A DNA stretch of 64,000 nucleotides from Pisaster brevispinus (lineage: Eukaryota; Echinodermata; Asteroidea; Forcipulatida; Asteriidae), in assembly GCA_023634235.1 (NCBI GenBank), contig JAMKCF010000011.1, forward strand, positions 18,028,027-18,092,026, given 5' to 3'. The notes under the pieces are model-generated. The model made no database searches. It was not told where the DNA came from and was given only the letters and a program-made list of their open reading frames with translations. Both the position numbers and the translations under genes were made by a program. How positions within the stretch are numbered: the first letter of the stretch is position 1; each line of letters opens with the position of its first letter. Shown here one piece after another: positions 25,163-38,215 of the stretch.

Positions 25163-27674
25163 CTACATAAAGAGTACACTTTGTAAGCAATAGATTTACA
25201 GAGATTCCTGACATGCAATTCCCAGGTGAGGTTATTGTCAACTTCTACTCCTAGGTAACGAACATTATTTACTTGTTCAAGTTGAGTGCCCTCAAGATGA
25301 ATATTCAGTTTGTTGGTAGTGTGAGTATGACGAGATTTTAGGAGCATGATTTTAGTTTTAGTCGGATTAATACGAAGACGATTATTTTCATACCATTTGG
25401 AGATATAAATAATATTGGATTGTAAAATTTGATTGACATCATCAGTATCATTACCTGTCGTGTAAATAACAACATCATCGGCGAATATATTGCAGGTACT
25501 AGAGTTAATGCTTTGGGTGATGTCGTTAATAAAAATAATGAATAGTACAGGCCCTAAAACACTTCCTTGTGGTAAGCCAACAGTAATGTGATTAGGTTTG
25601 GAAACTTTACCATGGCAGTTAACGACTTGTTTCCTATTAGTAATATAATTCTTAAACCACTTGTGTTCATTGCTTAATACACCATATTTACTTAATTTGA
25701 ACAGTAAAAGATCATGGTCTATTGTATCAAAGCATTTAGAAATGTCGAGAAAACAGGAGCCAACAATTTCGTGTTCATTGAATGCCTCATAAAAATCATC
25801 AATGACACGATGCAAACTAGATTGTGTCGAATGGTTCTTATGAAAAGCAAATTGATCAACGTTGATCATGTCATGAACAGTGAGATAGTCCAGAAGTTGC
25901 GTCTGAACAATCTTTTCAATGATCTTAGCTATGTGGCAGACAATCGAAATAGGTGTGTAGTTCCCTTTGGTTTTTTTGCACCCTTTTCCTTTATAAATTG
26001 GTGTAGTTCGAGCAAACTTCCAATCATCTGATACAAATCCAGTCATGAGTGACATATTCACAATATAACAAAGAGATTTATGAATAAAAGGAGAGGCCAA
26101 TCTAAGTAATTTGGTATCAAAATCTAAAATATCAAGGCTGCTATCATTGCTTAGTTGAGATAAAGCTTTGAGAATATTCTCGTTGGGTACAGTATTAAAA
26201 ATAAGCTTGTGTGTGCAGTCCGGATTCTTCCAATTCAAAGGATTTTTAGGAAAAGAATCTGATATTTCTTTACCAATACACGTAAAATAATCATTCATCT
26301 CATCACAATTAAGTTCTGGGTGGATATTATTTACATGGCATGTTGCCAGTAACTTTGTGTTTTTCCTTCCATAACTTCTTAGGGTCTTTTTTGTACTTGG
26401 TAGAAACCTGATCAAAGTAATCCCGTTTGGATTTCCTCGTTGATGCTGTGACAAGATTTCTAGTTTTCCTGTACTCAGTTAAGTAATCTTGACAATCATT
26501 CTGAATAGAAAGAGCTTTTAAGTGGTCCCTCTTATACATAAGTTTGACAATACTAGAGGTCATCCAAGGGCAGTACCTTTCTTTAACCCTGACTTCTTTA
26601 ATTGGAGCATGTTTATCACTAATTTCTGAAAAGGCGTTTCGCCAGTTATCCCACATATGTTTATCCTCTGAAAGGTTACCTAGACATAATTTAAGAACTG
26701 CATCATTTTCCATATCTTCCATAAATGAATCAGCATTGAAATCCTTGTAGTCCCTAAACTTAATAGTTTTGTGCTTAGGTGTTTTAACATTGAAACCAAT
26801 ACAAGTATAAATCATATTATAGTGGTCACTAAGAGCTACTTAAGCAACACCACACAGTAGATGCTTCTCGGGTATAGAGCTCAGAATGAGGTCAATGCAC
26901 TTTGATGAGTTATTTGTGACACGAGTAGGTTTAGTAACCAGTTGGTTGAGAACATACAGGCTTTCAATCTGGTGAATGGGATTATTACTTAGTGATTCAT
27001 CAATTTTATAGTCAATATTAAAATCACCAAAAAGAGCAACCTCTTTACCTTCTACTATTACTTTGTCGAGCATATCAAGGATTTTATCAAAATAATCACA
27101 TGTAGCATCAGGAGGCCTATACATACAACACAATAGTAAATCACTAGAATCATTCATTTTAAACTCTGCCCACACCGCCTCGAGTTCAAAACCTATGGTT
27201 AGGTCACCCCTACCAACAAATGGGAGAGTGTTTTTCACATACATGCACACTCCTCCACCACGTTGCCCATCCAGTCTATCTTGTCTTTTAACAGTGTAGC
27301 CATCTACAATGTATATAAACCTCATTGTCACTAACCTTATCAGACAACCATGTCTCAGAAATACATAGAATATCCAAGTCAGTTTTCTTAATCAAGAAAC
27401 GTATCTCCTCAATTTTAGGAAGTAAACTCCTGGTATTAATATGAGCAATTTTGAGGCCTTTATACTTAGATAATTTTTTAGCACAAGCATGGTAACTACT
27501 TTGACATATATAACAAACATCATTATGATCATGTTTACATTTAGGTTCAGTACTTATTTTGGAAGTCTTAAACAGTTCATGATTGTCATTCTGCTCAGCA
27601 TCCCTAACATAAACAGGGGCATCATCAGGACCGTTGTCAGTTTGGGTGTCTGTAACTCGTAGGGCTTCATACAT
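25157..27674 (-). pseudogene. CR1 LINE ORF2: endonuclease and reverse transcriptase (5' and middle part)
   Basis: Minus strand, in order. Endonuclease: KIAHINTRSLLPK, DILCISETWLSD, RGGGVCMYVKN, ALFGDFNID, IDLILSSIPE and ALSDHYN. Reverse transcriptase: TPISIVCHIAKIIEKI, FLDISKCFDTIDHDLL, VGLPQGSVLGPVLF, the catalytic IFADDVVIY, INPTKTKIM and RYLGVEVD. These motifs place it in the CR1/Jockey supergroup of non-LTR retrotransposons. The protein nicks target DNA and copies its RNA at the nick. Lesions: frame change near 27300, in-frame TAA at 26840-26842, frame change near 26365 in an A-rich run. The frame is then cut by the 18-kb insertion and resumes at 7034 going leftward. Confidence 0.92.
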
Positions 27675-27752
27675 ATTGAAACCTGCTAGGCTGGATAAGT
27701 CTGATTGTGACGGTACAGTTTTAGGCTCGGCTTTGACATTCTTGCCAGGATC

Positions 27753-29152
27753 CTAGCAAGAGTAAGGGCAGAATTTGGCCTTGTGCCCAAGGGATGAGCA
27801 AATCCAACACTGGACTGGACCACCAGGGCGACATTGATTCTTCATGTGTCCAGTTTCCCCACAATAATGGCAGGTTGGCTGGTGGTTTGGCGTAGCCATA
27901 TTGGGTCTGGTGTTTTCAGCTCGAAATGGGGCTGCAGCAGTTCCAGAAGTTCGCCTTCTGTAGTTATCAGGGGCACGAGGTGGGGCTCCATTGCAATGGA
28001 TTGGTGTCCTGATGTTGGTTGGTTGTTGTCTCCTCATGTGCGAGGGGGGATGGTTGGGGGTGCCTGTCGTGGGCTATACCGGGGAAATCTCTGTTTCTCA
28101 GGCACAGCAATCAGCCTGCTTACATTCAGGTTATTCGGCCATTTCCTTGTTCCTATGTGGGGAGTGCATTGGGCTTTTTCAGCGAAACCAATGTTTTTTA
28201 GGAGACGTTGAGTTCCCACATGAGACAGGTGGAGACCGTCTATGGCAAGTGTGGCTTCGTCGACGGTGTCATCCCGGAACTTGAAGTTGGTATCGTTGTT
28301 CACGAACGTAATGCCACAGTCCTCAGCTAAGGTACACATAAGTTGGTTTATTGTGCTAGCTGTTTCCATGTCCGCCTTACCATCAGATCTGGGAAGGATG
28401 CTGGATAGGATGATCTTTTCAGCTTTTTGTTTAGCTTGATCCAACATGTTCTTGCAGTCGTCAAGTATTTATTCAGTAGGTTTCTTTGTTGATGCGTCAT
28501 TGGTACCACACACTATGGTAATACCGCTGTACCTTTTGCTTTTTATGCTTTTTAGTTTGATCCTTATATCGTCGAATTTGGCTCCCCCATGTGAGTTGAC
28601 GATCAGGTCATCTGATGTATTTATCACGTTACGAAGTAGGGAATCGCCAATGAGCAAGTGATCATCAGATGTCTCAATTTCGTCCTCGTCTTCAGAGTCA
28701 ATATCGATGGTTGAAGAAATCTCTGGTATAATGCCAGCTGTTTGTGTTACCTCCTTCAAGCTACTACAAACGGTTTTTAGAGTTTCATCAAGCTTATTTT
28801 GGTTGGCAATAAGCTGGTCAAGTTGTGACTGTTGATTTTTGACTACACTAGTGAGAGTCTTATTCATTGTAGCCAGGTTACTCATAGCAGTTAGTAGGTG
28901 TGAAATATCCGTTGGCATGAAGCGGCAGGTAAAACATGGCCAAACTCCCAAGGCCTCGTCTTTAGGAAGTTTCATGCAGGATTCGTGGTACCAATGTCCA
29001 CATATGCAGCATCGGATAGTGTTTCCTTTGTTGTTCCCCTTCAAACTACAGCTGGCTATGCAAATTTTATCCGAGTCAGTGGACTTCTGGTATTTTCTAG
29101 TTGTGCTATCCTTTAAAGGGGCCATTTGCGATAAGTAGTCGTTCGTATCCAT
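27753..29152 (-). pseudogene. CR1 LINE ORF1: PHD finger, SGNH esterase, CCHC knuckles
   Basis: Starts at ATG 29150-29152 (MDTNDYLSQMAPL). A PHD-type zinc finger follows (CSLKG, then CCICGHWYHESCMKL and WPCFTC), then a coiled-coil stretch rich in LxxxxNKLDETL, then an SGNH hydrolase domain with LLIGDSLLRNV (block I Ser), VCGTNDA (block III) and DGLHLSHVG (block V Asp-His). It ends with two CCHC knuckles (CHYCGETGHMKNQC and CWICSSLGHKAKFC). PHD-plus-esterase ORF1 proteins are characteristic of CR1 elements and are thought to act in RNA binding and membrane or lipid interaction. Lesions: an in-frame TAA at 28469-28471 between blocks III and V, and a frame change at about 28036 before the knuckles. 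Confidence 0.88.
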
Positions 29153-29860
29153 GGTGTACTTGTACATGCAGTATAGCGTATACAGTTTAGTTACGTGCCT
29201 CCAAACACGAGACAGAATACACAGAAAAAGTCCAAAATCACTATCAGGAATGGAATTTAGCACACAAAAAACTCACTCAGTTTGACAGAAATATTGTAGT
29301 AAAAAGTCAATGCTGGATGGTTCCTGGATGGTAGATGAAAAAGTGTGATTTAAGACGATTTTGAATACAGTTTCGTTGACCCTCAAGTTTTCATATCCTC
29401 CTCCTCAGAAGGGCGCCCTCTCTTTTTGACCAAAGCACAATATACAATCTCTTGATTTATCGAGCATGATGCTTCGAACTACACGATTGTTTGTGTAATA
29501 CAACAACGTAAACATTACCGACTTGGCATAGCCACTTTTGCGAGATTTTAAAGACAGTGAATGATTTGTTTAAAGCGAAACCCTTGCATGCTTTTTTAAC
29601 TTGTCGAGAGCCAAGACGAAACCATCAACACGCTGAAACTTCAGAACTAGGTCAGTGTAGAAGTGGTAACTCGAGTATCAATCAACCATGGACTACGGGT
29701 CAGTTCCCCACAGTCACTTTTAGGTGTTTTGTGACGAGACGACAAGGTGAATAGTCTGTTCTCCAGTCACTAAAAGGTGTTTCGTGCCGCGATGGCTCGT
29801 CTGTTGTCTGTCATTCAGGTGTTTTTTGACGAGATAGCGAGGTGACTAGTCTTTTCTCTT
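29153..29860. other. Probable CR1 5' untranslated region and flank
   Basis: The DNA just above the ORF1 start should be the element's 5' region, but the end of the LINE is not marked by a target duplication, as usual for CR1. Short degenerate repeats around GTGTTTTGTGACGAGA occur at 29725-29850. No gene seen. Confidence 0.4.
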
Positions 29861-30350
29861 TTTGTGTAGGTCGATGGATGAACCTTTGCCGAAGGTGATG
29901 TTAATTCTGAGGCAACATACGCATCTAAAACAGGAAAATAACAAATGTCGTTTACGCCAAAGATATGTTTTTTATATAATTATTAATACTAAAACAGGTA
30001 GCAACGCAAAACATCACCTACGAATGTTCTGTAGCTCAAACGATTAGTTTATTTACAGATTATTATTACCGCCCTTAGTTTAAACAGGCTCGTCCAGACA
30101 GTCTTCAATGGCTGACCGTGCAAACGCGCATCGGATACCGACATGTGTATGTACATAATAGTGCATGTCCATGCACATGTAAACCCGCTGAAATGTTTTG
30201 TACGTTGAGCTGCCAATTGTCTAAGTTGCGAGAGTCGATCTGAGATTAATTTCAACTAATTTGGGCATCGGTAGCGATACCCCCCCCCCCCCCATCAATT
30301 TCAAGGGGTTTTCATGTAACAAGCACACTAATTCACTCTGACTTCATTTC
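29861..30350. repeat. Dispersed block A/B, first partial copy
   Basis: GTCGATGGATGAACC through CGTCCAGACAGTC (block A), then GCATCGGATACCGACATG through a poly-C run (block B). The same sequences in the same order recur at 39738-40740, where block A is interrupted by an insertion. Confidence 0.8.
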
Positions 30351-30384
30351 AAAATAAAAAAATTGAATTAGCGATTAAGTAAAA

Positions 30385-31110
30385 AATTGGACACCATGGC
30401 TAGCTTGCTGATTGCGCCGTGATTTTGCAATCACGGCAAGGCGTTGGGGATTACCTTGATATTCGATTCCTAACCGGTAGCGGACTCATTCCTTTGTGCA
30501 CAGCCCATTCGCTTTGTACATGAGCAACACATGTAATTCCTACTTAGGTTTAGGGTTTTCGTGAGAATGCATTAAATGAATTTTTTTTGTTTACCATCGT
30601 GTTCTTTATAAAATGTATTTGTATGAAAAACACAATTTTTCCTGTGACGTCATCTGGTGTCGAATTACGGTAATTCCTTTAAAAAATCATATCTCCTGAA
30701 CCACATATCGTCAAGTCGTATATAGTTTGTGTTGTTTTGTAGCTTACAACAAATGCAAACAATTATTTTGAAAGATGATCTCACTTTGACCTTTTCTTCC
30801 GGTCAAAACAGGAAGTGCAAATCTGAAATAATTCTTATCTCCTGAACCACAGGTCATAAAGGCGTAACGTTTGTGTTGTATTGTAGCTTACAACACTTGT
30901 GACATTTCATGTACAGTGACGATCTCACCTTGACCTTTACTTTCGGTCCAAACAGGACGCTCAAAACTTTAACAACTCATATCTCCTGAACTTTGGTTCA
31001 AATGTCAAAAAGTTGTAACGCTTGTGTTATGTTGTAGCTTACAAAATGTTTGTCAATTTATGTACAATGATGACCTCACTTTGACCTTTACTTCCGGTTC
31101 AAACAGGAAT
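30385..31110. repeat. Block C plus tandem ~149-bp units (block D), copy 1
   Basis: Block C begins GGACACCATGGCTAGC. Block D units each carry ATATCTCCTGAACC, GTAGCTTACAACA and TTTGACCTTTACTTCCGG, at about 30688, 30836 and 30986. Matching copies are at 34085-34500 (diverged) and 37288-38830. Confidence 0.8.
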
Positions 31111-31985
31111 CGAAAGGAGTGTGAATGCGATAGCGTGAAAGTATACACAAAATCAGACCGCCATGGGACGATGTGTTGGTGTAGGTGTAGTAGGCTTGTT
31201 TCCGTTGGGGACCCATTCGTCATCACAGAAAACCACACGTTTTAGAGTTCATGTGCGATTGCATTAGTTTTCGATAAATCACCGTGTAGCAAACACAAAA
31301 CTTGGTGGGGGTTGCAATAGGGCGGGAATAAGAGCTGAATGGGAAAGGGGAGGGGAGAAACTTTTATTTTTCATGAGTGTGAAGAGCCAAAATTAAAAAT
31401 AAAGTCATATCCCATATTTACTATTTTAGCCAAACAAGAACATATTCAGTATTAAAAAGACACAACAAATGTTACAATTATGGTTTTAGTACAATAGCAT
31501 AGACCAGAATTTAAATCATCAACTCAAAATTATTATGTGCTACTAAAGCCCTGTCGTGTCATGCACTTAGATGTTATCAGCGTAGTAACATTTTACCATA
31601 TGATTACAATATCCAGTTCCTGAACCTGTCCATGAGTTTGAGACAGTAGACATGACCCTAGTTCTACGCAGACATCGTTCATCCTGTGGTTTTGTCACTG
31701 AACATTATTTTCAAGGATGTATCTTTCGTTCCTCTAGAAATTTAAGTTATCTATTTAGAAGGATACCGACATTTGTATGTACATAATAGTGCATGTCCAT
31801 GCACATGTAAAGCCGCTGAAATGTTTTGTACATTGAGCTGCCAACTGTCTAAGTTGCGAGAGTGAATGAGATTTCAACTAATTAGCGCATTGCGAGCGTT
31901 ATCCCCATCATTTTCAATGGGTTTTTATGTAAAAATCAAACCAATTCACTCTGACTTCATTTCAAAAGAAAAAAAGGAAATCTGT
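31110..31985. repeat. Block E followed by block B, copy 1
   Basis: GAGTGTGAATGCGATAGCG to TAGAAATTTAAGTTATC matches 39048-39690. It is then joined directly to block B (GGATACCGACATTTG), lacking block A, unlike the 39-40 kb copy. Confidence 0.75.
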
Positions 31986-32089
31986 TTCAAACTGCTTCCC
32001 GACCAAAACTACATGTATAGTATACATGTAAATGCAATATAGTGTTAATGGCCTCAAGTTTTTACCCTTTTACAAAAGCTAGACGAGAA

Positions 32090-33065
32090 GAGTACTTTGG
32101 TCGAACATGAGATAATAACCCACGTTTTTAGTTCAAAGGGATAAAAGTGGGTTGTCACCACCACCACCCCGTACATTCAGCGAACCATAGTTAACTAGGT
32201 CACAACTAACCTGACCAAAGCAAACATTTTCTTTTGAAGGTACCAGACAGCACAATTTAGTGACAATAACAATGGTGAAACCATCCAGCGCACAGGTCAA
32301 ATGTACATAATATGGGTTTACACTTCAAGGTTGTTTTTGTGTGTCACACAATAAACTATAACAAGCAGTCATGCAACAAGGCACTTTTTTAATATAAGTT
32401 ACTAATATCATGGGAGTGTCCCCATACATTGTCTTCAAACGAAAACCCTAAAAATTTAACAAGTTCATATTTAGTGAAGATTTAACACACGGCCTATATC
32501 GCGACGAACGAAATTCCAGAGACTTGACGTAGGGCAAAACCGTTTATACTGTCTTCCCGTTTGATGATGTAGTTTATTCAAAATGCGCCGCAGGGCGGCA
32601 GTGCAGCATGCTAGCTATGAAGTCAGATTTGTCACTTTATCCTTAATTATCGTGGAAATACATTGTACTTTGATTAATTTTTAATGTCCTGATATAACCC
32701 TTATAGTAAAAGCATTTGTGTTTCAAAAGGTGTAAGTGCCTTGTTGCATGACTGCTTGCAATGGTTTATTGTGTGATACAATGTATAACACTAAAAAACA
32801 AAACACTTCCGAGTATTACGGTGTACTATTAACCAGTGCGCTGATGGTTTCACTGGTAACTAAATTCCCTCCCATGCTGTCCGGTACCTCCAATAAATAT
32901 ATTTTGTTTGAACATCGGGTTAATTGTGCCGTGATAACACTGAACACGGAATGTTAGAGGGGCGGTGAGGGTAACAACACACTTTTATTTTATTTTATTT
33001 TATTGAAAAGAGAGGTTTTATTCCCTCATGCTTCGATCCTAGTACAGTTCTTCTCGTCTAAGTAG
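32090..33065. repeat. Long imperfect inverted repeat (arms 32090-32390 and 32735-33065)
   Basis: The left arm runs from GCTAGACGAGAAGAGTAC through GGTACCAGACAGC to CATGCAACAAGGCAC. The right arm is its reverse complement from GTGCCTTGTTGCATGAC through GTCCGGTACC to GTTCTTCTCGTCTAAG. Arms are about 300-330 bp with small indels, including a (TTTTA)n expansion near 32985-33004; the spacer is about 345 bp. Only one arm exists in the related copy at 40850-41140. Confidence 0.8.
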
Positions 33066-34520
33066 AGGCCACAAACAACATTTGCATTTACATGTTATCT
33101 GTACATATTGCTTTTTGGTTGGGATGCAGTTGGAAATAAAAGTTACTTTTTTTCTAATAATGTTTTTCTACTTTTTTTCAACTAATTGGTGCATTGGTAG
33201 CGATACCCCCCCCATCATTTTCAAGTGGTTTTCATGTAACAAGCAAAATATTTCAATTATGACTTCATTTCAAAAGAAAAATTGAGTTCTGTTTCAAACT
33301 GCTTCCCAATGGCCTCACGTTATGACCCTATTCTATATATCTACACGGGATAGGACAGAACAGTCTTTTACCCTTTCTTGTAATATTGCCAGTCAGTATT
33401 CATCATTGCTGCTGCACAAGGGGCACATGCCAAAGATGGGTGCAGCTGGATTGAAGTGTACTGCAAGTTAGATGTTTATTTAAGGTTTCTCAATCGGTGT
33501 TCGTGCCACGGTGCTTCCGTTCGGCACACCAGACATCACTATTATAATAAGTCGATTGTTCAACTCTTGGTTTACGGACTTTGCTTGCTTTTTTTTCGTT
33601 AGAGACCTTTTGTCCAATTTTCCCCCAAAAGTGAGCCAAGGCCTTGAACCATAAAGGCAACCCATTCCCTCAAAATAAACAAATAATTTGTAGTTTTTCG
33701 AATTCTATTATATGAACTTTTTGAATTATTGCAGTGTGTATGGAAGAAAGCCTTAGGCAATGAAGTGATGTAGATCGTGAAATCGCACATGTATACATGT
33801 AAACTATACTTACTTGATACTAACTGGTAAATTGTAGTTTGAAGGTCGCAAACTCTATTATATTGGCCTACATCATGCATTGAATCAATATTGCAAGAAT
33901 TGTGTTACACACATCATTACATTACAGTAATTACAATGTTTTCATTTTCCCTTCAAGATCTGGAGTTCTTCTCCAAAATTCCAAAATTATAAATCAATAT
34001 CACAACTGCAACACATATTCAATTTGGCTACCCTTTAAAAAAGAACTGCCTTTCACATCTCTATTAAACTTACGTAGGAATTGCAATGCGTTGGAGATTA
34101 CCTTGGTATTGGAACCCTAACCGAGAGAGGCCCTATAGTTAGTGTACAGCCCATCCGATTTGTGCATTAACGGTATTTGCCATTCCTACGTATGTGCTAT
34201 AGGGTTTTCATTAAAAGGCATTTGATGGGGGTACATACCATCTTGTACCTAATCAAATTTGTTAGTATGAAAATAACTTTTTGTTTTCGTCGTGACGTCA
34301 TCAGGTGTCAAAGTACTGTAATTCAATGCTTATTACTTTATACAATCATATATCCAGAACCACATGTCCAAAAGTGATAGAGTTTGTGCTGTCTTGTTGC
34401 TTACAACACTTGTAACATTTTATTTAAAGTATGACCCCAGTTTGACCTTTACTTCCGGTCCAAACAGGAAGCTCTAAAATGTAAAATATAAAAATCTCCT
34501 GAACCAGTTGGGACGAGGGT
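33066..34520. repeat. Further fragments of blocks B, C and D
   Basis: Block B resumes at 33175-33320 (TGGTAGCGATACCCCC, CTGTTTCAAACTGCTTCCC), and diverged C and D at 34085-34500 (GCGTTGGAGATTACC, TGACGTCATCAGGTGTC, TTTGACCTTTACTTCCGG). The stretch 33330-34080 shows no gene. Confidence 0.65.
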
Positions 34521-34544
34521 ACAAACTAGGGCCCTATTGCACAT

Positions 34545-35400
34545 GGTTTAGTTAGAACAGTTAGAACAGTTAGGGTCAGACTCAGGCTCAGGTTTGAAAT
34601 AAGTGTTATGGTCAGTATCAGATTGAAGATCAGGCTTAGAGTTTAAGGTTCACTTTAAGTGAAAATAAGGGACTACCAGACGTCAAGGGTCTTCTATCTT
34701 TGTTAATATTTTTTGCGTGACACAATAAAGTATCTTTCTAAAGTTTTGCTGAATAAGGGAGCCGTAACAAAGATTCCTTTACTCACACTTTAAGATTTCC
34801 TGACTTATCAAACACCTTAGTACATATTATTGTTATATACAAACTAATGAAGATATTTTAAAGAGTTTTTAAGAATTGAATATAAAATGTCCTGGTCCAA
34901 GCCACATGAGGACAGGCATTAGGCATCGGTGTGCGAATTAAATTTAGGTTTAGTAGTGGATAAGGGTAACACTTCAAGGTAAAAATCTTGATGGTCAGGG
35001 TCAGGTTCAAAATCACCTATATAGTTATGGCTAGGGTCGGCACAGGCATAGTAAGAATAACGGTCAGTTTTGTTCATTTCTCCTAAACCACTTGTCTAAA
35101 AGTGATATTTTGTGTGCTGTCTTGTATCATCCTATAGAACATGGAAAAGTTTGTATGAAGGTGAATTTTAGGGTCAGGTTCAGGGTCAGGTTTAAAATAA
35201 GTTTTAGAGTCAGTATCAGAATAAAGATCAGTTTTAGGATTTTGGTTACACCTGAAGTCTAAATAAGAGATTGTCAAGAGTGAAAGCTCTTCTTTCTAAT
35301 AGTCTGACTATCTTTAAAGGTCTGGGGCGTTTTAATCAAAGGAAAAACGGAACAGCTTTGTGTTTGTCCTAAGGACAAACACCTAATGTCTAGTTATTAT
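34545..35400. repeat. Repeats rich in GGGTCAGGTTCAG and the AAACACCTAATGTCTAG end motif
   Basis: Two related tracts (34555-34640 and 35165-35250) contain AAATAAGT, GTCAGTATCAGA and AAGATCAG. The second ends with AACAGCTTTGTGTTTGT ... ACACCTAATGTCTAGTT, and a third copy of this end lies at 41740-41945. Confidence 0.6.
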
Positions 35401-37285
35401 TATTCTTTGTTTCCGCCTAAATTCCCATAGCATTTGTACACGATTTTGTTTAATTCTTAAAAAAAGGCGAGGTCCATTAACAGCGGCCAACCACCAACCA
35501 AGGTCATTACCACGCAGTGAAGACCGGCTCATTGCACTGTTATTCCCATTAATAAATGCCTTATAACGACAAAAACCTGTAAAAATCGTCAGAATTTGTG
35601 ATTTTTCTTTTGCCGTTATTGTTAGAAATGTTCTACTGATGTTCAAGGGCCAATCGTTTGGCTGTTCAACTTTTGCGTGGTACCTATTCTCTTACACATA
35701 ATTAACTGTTTATACATATTTTCAAGAACCAGACTATAACTTTGCATTATGTTTGTTTCATACGCGTACCAGCTACCCTAAATTGATACATTGTCTGCGC
35801 GTTCACTCACGCCTACGCGTGGTATGTTTCCGCACGCGGCACTATCTGTCCCTGCTGAAAAAAATAAAACAATAAATACGCACAAAGAAATGAGTTGATT
35901 TGATACCGGTAGTTTGTCGCGCAACAAGCACATAGTGCGTAAGATTTTACACAACAATGTGCTTGTTAAGGGGCCATTTATTCGCTCGTTCACTGAGCCG
36001 GTCTTTATATCACATGTTAATACACCCCCACGTGACCAGTCTTCGACCAATCAGAGTGAATAAACTCTCCAAGGTGTTTATTAATAAATTGTAATAGTTA
36101 GATCCTATATCAAAGTGAAGCTTAGTGCTTAAACTTAAAATTTAATTTAACAATAATTAAAATTAATAACAGTTAATTAGCCAGTTTTATTGAAGTGAAT
36201 ATTTAATTAGCCAACTTTGTTGAGACCATATCTCAAAAAGTATAGCGCCGATCGTCAAAATTTCTTCAGTTTTAGACTTCTGGGATACTGTAGATGTGCT
36301 TTCCGACCTAAAATGTTGAACGACGTCACAATGACGTCTTTTATTGCGCATTTTTGTTCTGTGTACAAAACACATGGCGCTGAAAGTGTAAATGTTTCGA
36401 CATTCAAAAAAACGATATTTTCAAAACAAGTTAATTGTTAGTTTCCTAAATTACATAAACTGTTTTGAAAAGTTAATTGCTTTTAATAAGAGATGTTCCT
36501 GGTCATTAAAACTAATCAAAGTATAGACTTGATGACAAGTCGTTAGTCGGTGTCTATTTGTCTGCCAGCGCTGCCTATTACAAACCCACATCCTGCCGTT
36601 CATGCAACAGTCACAGTGCGATTATAATGTACATTCATGCAACGGTCGTAGGTAGCGCGTGGCAAGGTCCGTCAGCTCTAACGACTTGAATAGCTTGTTC
36701 CAAGCCGAATACTCATGTATGGTAAATTATACATTGCATATGTAAAAGTTGCCCTAGAGAGAGCCAATGTTAGCTCGTCTGACAAAATTGGAAGAATTCA
36801 TTATGAACATGGGAATGTATCTTTTCTGTTGGCTTTTTTTTTTGAATGACAGTTTATTTGCCAACATCAATGTAAAAAGCATAATATTTTAATCACTGTA
36901 ACAATTTCTTAACCTTCTTTTAAGATAAATTTGACCAATGCATTATCATAAAATGTTACTATCAATAATAAACCCCCTATCAAAGAATGAAGTGTGCGCC
37001 TGGTAGCTGCAAGATGCCACACGCTGCAAGATGTATGATGAATATTCATGTCTTCACGATTCTTAACCAATCAAACTGCTCCGTCCAATTTTGGTAGCAA
37101 GTCCAATTGCATGTGTACAAAGCTGGGTACAAGTTATTCAAGACGGTAATTGCGACCGACTCACACACATATTGGGATCGAGGATGTGTGTACCGTCCCC
37201 ACAACTGGACCGCACAACAATTACCGACTTGATTTCAAGACTAATCAAATTACAATCTTGTCCACGATAATTAACGATTAAGTGA
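35400..37285. other. AT-rich repeat debris, no gene recognised
   Basis: Includes a TTTCCGCCTAAATTCCCATAG motif at 35408, which recurs at 37480, and a CATATCTCAAAAAGTATAG fragment at 36228 related to the array at 37680-38215. Minus-strand frames at 35778-36050 and elsewhere show no domain. Confidence 0.4.
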
Positions 37286-37679
37286 CATATCGGACACCAT
37301 GGCTAGCCATTTTGATTGCGCAATCACGGCAAGGCGTTGGAGATTTCCTTAATATTCGATTCCTAACCGGTAGAAGACCCATTGCTTTGTGCACAGCCCA
37401 TTCGATTTGTACATGAGCAACACATGTACATGTAATTCCTACGAAGGTTGAGGGTTTTCGTGAGAATGCAGAATTATTCCGTTTCCGCCAAAATTCCATA
37501 GCGTTTGTACACGTTTTTTTCTTTAAGCCTAGTTTCTAAAGCGTAAAGATGAAAGAGATATATCATATATCGAATTGAAGCTTAGAACAAGGGCTTAACT
37601 CTAAATGTGAACTTTTATAAAATTCTTTTTTAGTTAACCACGTGATCTTCATTTGAATATTTAAATAGTTAATCGTCGC

Positions 37680-38215
37680 AGCACCATATCTCAAGAACTA
37701 CACAACCGATTTTTTTTCAGTTATAGACTCCTTGGGCATTGGAGATTAGCCTTGGGATATCGTGACCCCAAGTTGACTTGGGGTCAACCGGAAGTGGGAC
37801 CATATCTCAAGACCTACACAACCGATTTACAAACTTTTTTTTTAGTTATAGACTCCTTGGCCATTCGAGATTAGCCGTGATCAACCTGAAGTGGGACCAT
37901 CTCAAGAACTACACAACCGATTTTCAATTTATTTTCATTTATAGATCCTTTGAGCATTAAATATTGAACTTGGGTTACCCTGACCCCATGTTAACCTTTA
38001 CTTCCGGGTCAACCGGAAGTAGGACCATATCTCAAGAACTACACAGCCGAATTGAATTGTTTTCAGTTAATAAACACTTTGAGGATAAAGATTGAACTTG
38101 GGTTACCATGACCCCATTTTTAACTTTACTTCCGGGTCAACAACATCTCAAGGACTACACAAATGATTTTCAATTTCTTTTCAGTAATAGACCCCTTGTG
38201 CATTGAAGATTAAAC
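37680..38215 (+). repeat. Tandem array, about five units of 100-127 bp
   Basis: CATATCTCAAGAACTACACA (one copy reads AAGACCTAC) followed by ACCGATTTTCA and, in most units, TTTACTTCCGGGTCAACC, beginning near 37690, 37801, 37898, 38026 and 38145. Confidence 0.8.
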
